Shown piece by piece: positions 43,587-50,185 of a DNA stretch of 52,643 nucleotides. The position numbers and the translations under genes are program-made. The stretch is from Candidatus Saccharimonadota bacterium (GTDB taxonomy: Bacteria > Patescibacteriota > Saccharimonadia > Saccharimonadales > Saccharimonadaceae): NCBI GenBank assembly GCA_017514975.1, contig JAFWIF010000032.1, positions 1-52,643 of the forward strand, written 5' to 3'. The notes under the pieces are model-generated. The model saw only the letters and a program-made list of their open reading frames with translations. It was not told the origin of the DNA and did no database searches. The stretch's first letter is position 1, and every line of letters begins with the position of its first letter.

Positions 43587-44678
43587 TTAACGCTTGCGTT
43601 CGCCCTTAGCGCCAAACTTCAGTGCAACAATACCAACACCACCCAAAATCGCCAACACTATAAATGGCCAATAATTTACAAAAATACCAGTCAGCACATC
43701 TTCATTTTTTTCATTTACATACGTTGCTTTATTCTTTGTCGCAAAATCATTAGCACCAGTTGCCACTACGGTAGTCTCTGCCAATGTCGCGTTGCTAGCG
43801 CCATTTACTGTCACGGTATAGTCATCATCAGCCGCTTCCGTTACGGTCCACTTTGCCCCAACCGGAATCTGATTTTTACCATCACTTGTCTGACCAATTT
43901 TTATCGTCTGGCTCCCCTTAATGTAAACTACGCAGTCCACATTAAAAGAACACTGAGTCGCCGATCCATGACCAGAATCCGCACCTGTCACTGTATATTT
44001 ATCCGTCGCAAGACCAGTACCGTTAATTTTCACTGTAAACTTAAAATATTCATCGGTATTCGCCGTGGTACCTTTTAGCTGTTTTGCAATTTCAACATAT
44101 GTCAAATTTGCGTTTTCTTCAAACACGATCTCAGCCTTTCCGGCTACAGTCCCGTTATTCGCCGTCACTACGCTAGTCGTTCCGGTCGCTGTCGCAGACG
44201 CTGTTAAGGCACCCGTAGGAGTATTATTCGCATCAACCACATTGCGAACCGAAACATAGAAATACCAGCTCGCATCACTATCGACTGGGTATGCCGTACT
44301 ATTGCTCGATGCGGTTTCTGTTATCTTAAAGACATAATCCCCGACCTCTGTAAATTTAAATGCCGACAAATCTACAGTTTTTGTCGCCGTAGCCGTTCCA
44401 CTTGTTGGCGCAACGTTCTCAAACGGAATCGTAAATGTCGTTGGTGAAATCGTCGCCGCTGTCGTTGAATATCCAGACCCCGAGGCTCGTTCAATTTTAT
44501 ACGTAAACGTATTCGTCACGTTATTTTGCGCGTTGTCCACTTCGCGCTTAACTACAATTGACTTTTTGCTATTATCCCACGTCGCTTCTGCGGCCGCACC
44601 CGCATCCATCGCCCCAATAGCGAAACCCCCAAACAGAGTTGCCACTAAGGCTAGTAATATTTTATTTATTTTCCCCAT
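43587..44678 (-). CDS. FctA-like major pilin, first gene of the pilus operon
   Basis: 363 residues: signal peptide (about 1-30, ending DAGAAAEA), domain 1 starting SIVVKREVDNAQNNVTNTF (Lys44 in the position of the isopeptide Lys of Spy0128), VDLSAFKFTEVGDYVFKITE, domain 2 from LTYVEIAKQLKGTTANTDEY to ATYVNEKNEDV (candidate Lys/Asn pair) and sorting signal DVLTGI, hydrophobic helix, KGERKR. In Spy0128 the equivalent signal is EVPTG directly after the last isopeptide Asn; spacing is the same here. Its strong promoter and first position suggest the shaft subunit. Confidence 0.88.
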   Translation of the reverse strand: MGKINKILLALVATLFGGFAIGAMDAGAAAEATWDNSKKSIVVKREVDNAQNNVTNTFTYKIERASGSGYSTTAATISPTTFTIPFENVAPTSGTATATKTVDLSAFKFTEVGDYVFKITETASSNSTAYPVDSDASWYFYVSVRNVVDANNTPTGALTASATATGTTSVVTANNGTVAGKAEIVFEENANLTYVEIAKQLKGTTANTDEYFKFTVKINGTGLATDKYTVTGADSGHGSATQCSFNVDCVVYIKGSQTIKIGQTSDGKNQIPVGAKWTVTEAADDDYTVTVNGASNATLAETTVVATGANDFATKNKATYVNEKNEDVLTGIFVNYWPFIVLAILGGVGIVALKFGAKGERKR

Positions 44679-44686
44679 TAACTAAC

Positions 44687-44713
44687 TCCTCCTTTAATTG
44701 TTCCTTGATTATA
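44687..44713 (-). promoter_or_regulatory. Promoter and ribosome-binding site of the pilus operon
   Basis: On the minus strand TATAAT (44713-44708) and, after a short leader, AAAGGAGGAG (AGGAGG at 44692-44687) before the ATG at 44678. No good -35 box is seen, so an activator may be needed. Confidence 0.6.
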
Positions 44714-44771
44714 ATTTATCACATTTACACAAAAAAGCATAATAGTAATCATTCAGCGATTCATCATATAA

Positions 44772-45326
44772 TCACTTTTGTTCTAGCTTCAGCCAATAAA
44801 ACCTTTCTACGTTTCCATGCCTCCCGGCCGTCTCATTATCATGTTTCCCAAGCACTAAAAAATGCTCCTTTCCGAGCCATCCCTCAAATTCCCTTAATAT
44901 ATCTCTGCGTATTTTATTATTCTTCACTACCCCTTTTTCAAGCTGCCACGGCTTAGCCTCAAATTGCGGTTTGCACATCACAAGAAAGTCCGTATCACTA
45001 CGCGCTATATGCATTTTAGCATAAGCTAATACTTTTGTCAAGCTAACAAAACTCACATCCGCCATAATCACCTCTATTTTTTCTCGACTCCTAAACTTAA
45101 AGATATCCGTCTTTTCGTGTAACTCTACCCTCTCGTCATACCTCAAAGGCGCCACCATCTGACCTGTACCTTTTTCTACCGCTATTACTTTTTTTGCCCC
45201 ACACTTCAACGCCACTTCAGTAAATCCCCCTGTCGATGATCCGATATCTATAACCGTCTTTCCCTTAAAATCAACCCGCAACTTCGTTAATGCGCCTAAT
45301 ATTTTATCTTTGCCTCTCGTATTCAT
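44772..45326 (-). CDS. TlyA-like rRNA 2'-O-methyltransferase without S4 domain
   Basis: 184 residues. FtsJ/RrmJ-type SAM fold as in TlyA: VIDIGSSTGGFTEVALKCGA (SAM binding), GTGQMVAPLRYDERV, MADVSFVSL (catalytic Asp) and VMCKPQFEA (catalytic Lys). TlyA methylates C1409 of 16S and C1920 of 23S rRNA and normally carries an N-terminal S4 RNA-binding domain of ~60 residues; here only a short NTRGKDKILGAL stub remains. Third gene of a run with the coiled-coil and DUF3152 genes. Confidence 0.85.
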   Translation of the reverse strand: MNTRGKDKILGALTKLRVDFKGKTVIDIGSSTGGFTEVALKCGAKKVIAVEKGTGQMVAPLRYDERVELHEKTDIFKFRSREKIEVIMADVSFVSLTKVLAYAKMHIARSDTDFLVMCKPQFEAKPWQLEKGVVKNNKIRRDILREFEGWLGKEHFLVLGKHDNETAGRHGNVERFYWLKLEQK

Positions 45327-45339
45327 GCGACCACAGACC

Positions 45340-45993
45340 TTATTTCAATTCTTTGATTACTTCAAATGCCTCCCCCATCTCACTCTTCCTATTTTCTAAT
45401 AATTCCCCCAATCCTATACCCTCATATTTTCTCTTCAATGCTTCCCCTTCGGCTCTCAACTTACTATACTCTATCAGCATTGCGTCTTTCTTCTCCCCGT
45501 CTTGACTCGCATATTTCGCCTCAAACTCCACCGCTCTATTTAGAAAATTTTTCATCTCTTCACCTACTTGTCGCAGCTTCTCATTTGAGCTCTCCGCCCA
45601 CGCTTCAAACTTTCCTTCCTTCACCATCTTCACAAGCTTCTCCAGTTCCTCCCATCTTAGAAACGCTTTTTCTGCCCTTTCTACTATTTCACCTCTGTCA
45701 CCTCTTTTTGCTGCCCTGTTATCGCGCAGCCTCTGTAAACGTTCTTTATTTTCTCGTACAAGCTCCGTTAACTCTGCCTCATTACTCTGCTCGCTCTCCA
45801 ATAACCCCATCATACTCGCCTCGGTCGCAACAAACTCTTCCGCTACTGTCAAAAATTTACGCTCCTCCGCTTTCTCCATAAAAAACAGGCTCAAAAACAC
45901 TATCACTCCAACCCCAACACCAGCAACTAGTGCAATCATCAGCCGATTTCGACCTCTCCTCGTTCTCACCTCTTCTGTCATCGTTTTACCCAT
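45340..45993 (-). CDS. Membrane-anchored coiled-coil protein of unknown function
   Basis: 217 residues: basic start, one transmembrane helix (about 19-38), then nearly continuous Glu/Lys/Arg-rich helices (TELVRENKERLQRLRDNRAA; EELEKLVKMVKEGKFEAWAE) typical of coiled coils, located outside the membrane. Its start overlaps the end of the DUF3152 gene by 16 bp, so they are coexpressed. A second ATG (45981) could also serve. No family is recognised. Confidence 0.6.
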   Translation of the reverse strand: MGKTMTEEVRTRRGRNRLMIALVAGVGVGVIVFLSLFFMEKAEERKFLTVAEEFVATEASMMGLLESEQSNEAELTELVRENKERLQRLRDNRAAKRGDRGEIVERAEKAFLRWEELEKLVKMVKEGKFEAWAESSNEKLRQVGEEMKNFLNRAVEFEAKYASQDGEKKDAMLIEYSKLRAEGEALKRKYEGIGLGELLENRKSEMGEAFEVIKELK

Positions 45994-46562
45994 AATTCAT
46001 TAGGCATCGGCCACACGCCAGGCTGACATCCTCTCAACCCCGTCGATTGCTGCAGCATAATCGGCGCCGTACCGTTTTCAATCTCACACTTCGCAATATG
46101 ATCATGTCCCAAAAAATGACCAACTTCGTGATTTATCACCATTTGTCTATATTCTGCAACTTTCACGCCAAGCTGGTTATAACTGTCCGAACCTCCCATC
46201 CACCTATCGTCATTAATCAAAACGTCTGATTTCACCGTGCAGCTCAACTTATCCGAACAACCCGCACTCGCCTCTGCTACTTTTTTCGGAGAAGCCAATA
46301 TCATTTTCAGCTCACCCCCTTTTTCAACTTCCTCAAACTTCACTCCAGCCCTTGCCCAACCCTTTTCGTCGCGCAAGGTTTCCGCTACTACCTTCCGAAA
46401 TTCCTCCTTATCGCCTTTTATATCGCCTCTCGTTTCTATTCTGTATTTAACTACCCTTTCTGAAATATTTTTTGTGTAAAAACCGTCAGCAATCTTCTGC
46501 ATATTCAACTCTACTCTTGCCACCTCTGTCGCAATTGCTACCCCTATTAGCCCCTCAATCAT
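45978..46562 (-). CDS. DUF3152-type zinc metalloprotease-like protein
   Basis: 194 residues. The C-terminal half has [13 protein letters not shown], a full HExGHxxGxxH metzincin zinc site, and the DUF3152 continuation [20 protein letters not shown]; upstream are [17 protein letters not shown] and [11 protein letters not shown], also typical of DUF3152. I know that family mainly from Actinobacteria, where members are secreted or lipid-anchored. The N-terminus ([19 protein letters not shown]) is only weakly hydrophobic, so export is uncertain. GGAGGTG precedes the ATG and the gene ends in TGA. Four Cys may form disulfides. Confidence 0.85.
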   Translation of the reverse strand: MIEGLIGVAIATEVARVELNMQKIADGFYTKNISERVVKYRIETRGDIKGDKEEFRKVVAETLRDEKGWARAGVKFEEVEKGGELKMILASPKKVAEASAGCSDKLSCTVKSDVLINDDRWMGGSDSYNQLGVKVAEYRQMVINHEVGHFLGHDHIAKCEIENGTAPIMLQQSTGLRGCQPGVWPMPNELWVKR

Positions 46563-46588
46563 TTATCAAACACCTCCAAAAATCAATC

Positions 46589-46678
46589 TGGCGGAGAGAT
46601 GGGGATTCGAACCCCAGATACGGTTTCCCGCATACACGCTTTCCAAGCGTGCTCCTTCAACCACTCGGACACCTCTCC
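46589..46678 (-). tRNA. tRNA-Ser (GGA)
   Basis: Minus strand: acceptor GGAGAGG/TCTCTCC, anticodon stem CACGC/GCGTG with loop TTGGAAA (anticodon GGA), long variable arm (TGCGGGAAACCGTA), T loop TTCGAAT, discriminator G, encoded CCA. Confidence 0.95.
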
Positions 46679-46770
46679 GACTACCCTCATTCTACCACAT
46701 CTCGCCTCTTTCCCAAAACCACCTTTTTCTAGCGCTAAACCGATGTGCCACCCACTTTCATTGCTCATGC

Positions 46771-46853
46771 TTGACTTTTCAAAAAATCTATGATATACTA
46801 GAAAATGCGCCTCGAGCGCACTTGTAACTTACAATTCGCGCCCCTCAGGAGGT
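46771..46853 (+). promoter_or_regulatory. Promoter and leader of the DAGK-like gene
   Basis: TTGACT (46771-46776), 17-bp spacer, TATACT (46794-46799). The leader forms a small hairpin TGCGC/GCGCA and carries AGGAGGTGAT seven bases before the ATG at 46860, almost the same Shine-Dalgarno as the GH13 gene. Confidence 0.8.
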
Positions 46854-46859
46854 GATTGG

Positions 46860-47819
46860 ATGAAATGCACCGAAAAATGGACGGCCGAGCGTATTATTTT
46901 AGTCTTCAACCCAAATAGCTCGCGCGCAAAGACGGCCATCCAAAAACTTAAGCCGGAAGTCGAGAGTCTTCGTGCAAGCGGAACGCAAGTTTACCTGCAC
47001 GAAACGAGCAGCCCCGACTTTGACCTTAATGTCCTTGAATTGCTCGACATAATCGAGGAAAATGACTTACTGGTCGCTGTCGGTGGTGACGCAACGGCAA
47101 GCATGGTATTTAATAGCGCCATACGCGCAAGCGAGGCGTTCGACACCAGCTGCTATGTCGCCGCTTTGCCTTTTGGCAACTTTAGCGACATTGCAGCGAA
47201 CTTCAAGTGCCGCAATCTTCACGACGTAGTCAACGGCCACGTTGAAGAGTTCTGGCCACTTGAGTGCCGAGTTGACGGTGAACTCTGGCGACATGCTGTC
47301 GAGTACGTCTCGACCGGTATGTATGCCGAGGCCTGCAAATTGTTCGACGAAAAAGACGTTCGAAGAACAATCAAGCAGCATCCGTCGGCACGACTCGCTA
47401 TCAGTCTTGCTACTCTGGCAAATTGGTGGTACGTCGCGCGCTCTAAAAAAATGCTGCCTAGTTTTAAAATGCGCGAAGTCACGCGCAAAAAAAACAGACG
47501 GCAGCGCTATTCTCATGGAGCGACCAACTATCTTGCAGTAAATGGTCGCTCTGTGGCGAAAATTCTACATGGTCGCAAAAACCATAGCAGGATTTTTGCC
47601 AGATGGGTCAGTAGGCCCGATCGCCTCATTGAGATTTTAGGGCAAATGCTCGAAGGTCTACTCTTCAGGCTTCCGAGCAAAAGCGTCGAGTCTAATAGGC
47701 TCATCTTCGTCAAATCTGCTCGCATTACTCTGCAAGCAGACGGCGAATATAGCCCTTTTACCGCACGAACTATCGACGTGCGGAAAAGTGCAACGCCTGT
47801 TCAGGCTATCGCGCGCTAA
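46860..47819 (+). CDS. Diacylglycerol/sphingosine kinase-like protein with altered GGDGT motif
   Basis: 319 residues. The N-terminal half matches the DAGK catalytic fold: NPNSSRAKTAIQKL, LLVAVGGDATASM (normally GGDGT) and ALPFGNFSDIA (normally LPxGTxND); LQADGEYSP near the end recalls the conserved DGE(P) motif. Bacterial members (YegS, BmrU, DgkB) phosphorylate lipid substrates at the membrane. The Gly-to-Ala and Thr-Asn to Phe-Ser changes in both nucleotide loops may alter or abolish activity. Single-gene unit with its own promoter and terminator. Confidence 0.75.
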   Translation: MKCTEKWTAERIILVFNPNSSRAKTAIQKLKPEVESLRASGTQVYLHETSSPDFDLNVLELLDIIEENDLLVAVGGDATASMVFNSAIRASEAFDTSCYVAALPFGNFSDIAANFKCRNLHDVVNGHVEEFWPLECRVDGELWRHAVEYVSTGMYAEACKLFDEKDVRRTIKQHPSARLAISLATLANWWYVARSKKMLPSFKMREVTRKKNRRQRYSHGATNYLAVNGRSVAKILHGRKNHSRIFARWVSRPDRLIEILGQMLEGLLFRLPSKSVESNRLIFVKSARITLQADGEYSPFTARTIDVRKSATPVQAIAR

Positions 47820-47824
47820 TACGC

Positions 47825-47849
47825 AGCGGCTCCAACGAGCCGCTATTTT
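47825..47849 (+). terminator. Intrinsic terminator of the DAGK-like gene
   Basis: AGCGGCTC (47825-47832), loop CAAC, GAGCCGCT (47837-47844), then ATTTTT. Confidence 0.92.
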
Positions 47850-47886
47850 TCTACATTTTTAATCTGAAAAAACTCCACATAAGCAT

Positions 47887-47915
47887 TTTACAAAACCGCT
47901 TAGCTTCATTAAAAT
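47887..47915 (+). promoter_or_regulatory. Promoter of the ABC exporter operon
   Basis: TTTACA (47887-47892), 17-bp spacer, TAAAAT (47910-47915). The ATG at 47929 lies about 13 bases after the -10 and no Shine-Dalgarno is seen, so the leader is at most a few bases long. Confidence 0.65.
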
Positions 47916-47928
47916 AAAAGTACTAACT

Positions 47929-48897
47929 ATGCCAAAAACTAACGAAACTATTATTGAGCTAAAGTCAGTCTCAAAGATTTATGGTATTGGCGACGCCGAG
48001 TCGTACGCCTTGCGCGATTTTGATTTATCTGTCAAGCGTGGCGAATTTATCATGATTATGGGGCCATCAGGTTGCGGCAAAACTACCTTATTAAACATTA
48101 TTGGACTTCTCGACAAAGCCTCAACTGGCGAGTATTATCTTGACGGCAAATCAGTTGATCATATTTCCGCTCGCAAAAAAGCCCGTTTCCGCGCCAACGA
48201 GATCGGCATCATTTTCCAAAGTTTTAATCTTATCCCTAACCTTCCAATTATCGAAAACGTCTCGCTACCACTTGTTTATGCTGGCTACCATAAAACACGC
48301 CGTCTCAAACGTGCCGACGATATCCTCGAACGCTTCCATCTCCGCGAACGCGAATACTATATGCCACATCAGCTTTCTGGCGGCCAACAGCAACGCGTCG
48401 CAATCGCTCGTAGCCTTATTTCTAATCCCTCCATCATCCTCGCCGACGAGCCTACCGGAAACCTCGACAGCCGCTCATCTCACATCATCATGGAAGAACT
48501 GCGCGACATCCATTCTCGAGGAAATACAATTATTATGGTAACGCACAACCCTTCGCTCACGACCTACGCTACACGCGTCATCAATATGCTCGACGGCGAA
48601 ATTGACACCGACATCAAGACCGTCGCTGATCGCGATCTTCCTCGCCCAGGCGACCCAGAGCGTATCTCTGTTCGTGTTCTTACAAAAAAGCGCCAACTAA
48701 CACCTACCGAAGATACTCCGCAAAACGATACCAGCCAAACCGCCGCAGCTACCAAAAAAGCTTCTTCAAATAAACCAAGCGCCACCATCATCAAGTCCGC
48801 TAAATCCGCTAAATCCGCCGAAAAAGCCGCAAAAGGCAAGCAGATAGTCCATTCGCTAACCAAAAAAACATCAAAAAATAAACAGAAAGAATTATAG
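47929..48897 (+). CDS. MacB/LolD-type ABC transporter ATPase with basic C-terminal tail
   Basis: 322 residues. The ATPase core (about 1-228) has Walker [11 protein letters not shown] loop [10 protein letters not shown], signature [14 protein letters not shown], Walker [13 protein letters not shown] and the switch His in VTHNPS. The start ([20 protein letters not shown]) is that of MacB/LolD ATPases. About 90 extra residues follow, rich in Lys, Ser, Ala and Thr ([15 protein letters not shown]), with no known domain; they are presumably disordered and may bind nucleic acid, membrane or the partner. The permease gene starts two bases after the stop. Confidence 0.93.
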   Translation: MPKTNETIIELKSVSKIYGIGDAESYALRDFDLSVKRGEFIMIMGPSGCGKTTLLNIIGLLDKASTGEYYLDGKSVDHISARKKARFRANEIGIIFQSFNLIPNLPIIENVSLPLVYAGYHKTRRLKRADDILERFHLREREYYMPHQLSGGQQQRVAIARSLISNPSIILADEPTGNLDSRSSHIIMEELRDIHSRGNTIIMVTHNPSLTTYATRVINMLDGEIDTDIKTVADRDLPRPGDPERISVRVLTKKRQLTPTEDTPQNDTSQTAAATKKASSNKPSATIIKSAKSAKSAEKAAKGKQIVHSLTKKTSKNKQKEL

Positions 48898-48899
48898 TT

Positions 48900-50129
48900 A
48901 TGCCATTACTTTTCAATATTCATTTCGGTCTCGCAATCGACAACCTACGCCAAAATCGTGGACGCACCTTTCTCTCTGCTCTCGGTATCGCAATTGGCGT
49001 CGCCTCAATTATCCTGATTCTCTCCCTCACCGGCGGCATCAACAAGTTGATTGGCGTCAATTCCGATAAGAATAACGCCAACCTTCTTCTTGTTCGCCCC
49101 TCTAGCGGCAAAGAAGCCTCTAGCAATATTATCGACGAACTCGCCTCAACCAACCAGTACGCCAAGTCAAATCTCGCCTTGACCGACGTCGAACTAATCT
49201 CGAAAGTTGAGCACGTCTCCGCTGTCGCTCCTCTTGCCTCATCCAGCGCCGCTATCAGCGTCAATAATAAAACCCATCAAGCTATCAATCTTGTCGCAAC
49301 CACCTCCGCATTACCAAAAATCATCTCTCTCCCAATGAAAAACGGCCAATTTCTTGACAACAATCAAAACAAAAACATCGCAGTTGTCGGCTACAACCTC
49401 GCCGAGCAACTCTTCGGCGGACCCGAGGCTATCGCCAAAACTTTTATTTACAACGAGCAGACATTCATGATCGTCGGCGTCCTTGAAAAAACCGACAACC
49501 CAATCAATTACAACGGCATCGATTTCGATACGTCGATACTTATCGATATTAATTTTGCCTCAAAATTCGAATCATCAATTCAGATCCAACAAATCAACAT
49601 TCGCACCGACACAACCGACTCAGTTCAGTCCGTCTCCGACACAATCAAAGCAAAACTCATTGCCGCAAAACACGGCGACGAAAATCTCCAAGTTATCACC
49701 AGCAACGATAACCTTCACCCCGCCGATTCCCTTCTTTCTATCATCTCAACTATGCTCACTCTCGTCGCCTCTATTTCCCTTCTTGTCGGCGGCGTTGGCA
49801 TCATGAATATTATGCTCGTATCAGTATCTGAACGCACCCGCGAAATCGGCATTCGCAAAGCCGTTGGCGCCGCTCCGAGCCATATCCTCCTCCAATTCCT
49901 ATTCGAGTCAATAATCTTAAGTATCGTCGGTGGTCTTATGGGCTTCGCACTAGGCTACCTCTTCGCCTTTCTCATTTCCCTTGTCACGCCTTTTGCGCCT
50001 CACATCTCGTGGCAAATCCTCACCATTACTGGCCTCACTTCTCTTACAGCCGGTATCGTCTTTGGCGTATATCCTGCCATTAAGGCCGCCCGCAAAGACC
50101 CCATCACGTCTCTGAAATACTACCGATAA
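48900..50129 (+). CDS. MacB-type ABC transporter permease (FtsX fold)
   Basis: 409 residues: one N-terminal helix (LSALGIAIGVASIILILSL), a large extracytoplasmic MacB-PCD domain (about 45-270), then three C-terminal helices of the FtsX domain (LTLVASISLLVGGVGIMNIM; SERTREIGIRKAVGA is the coupling motif). With the adjacent ATPase it forms a mechanotransmission-type transporter, which uses ATP to drive outer-domain movements for export of peptides, antibiotics or lipoproteins. No membrane-fusion gene is in the window. The final KAARKDPITSLKY is the usual family end. Confidence 0.93.
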   Translation: MPLLFNIHFGLAIDNLRQNRGRTFLSALGIAIGVASIILILSLTGGINKLIGVNSDKNNANLLLVRPSSGKEASSNIIDELASTNQYAKSNLALTDVELISKVEHVSAVAPLASSSAAISVNNKTHQAINLVATTSALPKIISLPMKNGQFLDNNQNKNIAVVGYNLAEQLFGGPEAIAKTFIYNEQTFMIVGVLEKTDNPINYNGIDFDTSILIDINFASKFESSIQIQQINIRTDTTDSVQSVSDTIKAKLIAAKHGDENLQVITSNDNLHPADSLLSIISTMLTLVASISLLVGGVGIMNIMLVSVSERTREIGIRKAVGAAPSHILLQFLFESIILSIVGGLMGFALGYLFAFLISLVTPFAPHISWQILTITGLTSLTAGIVFGVYPAIKAARKDPITSLKYYR

Positions 50130-50185
50130 TCCAGAGAGCCACCAGCCCAGTTAGGCCTAAGACTCTCCACTCAAACATTCTCTAC

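Noticed and set aside
50130-50185. Hairpin GAGAG/CTCTC after the ABC permease as a terminator
   Set aside because: The stem is weak with a long loop, and no T run follows.
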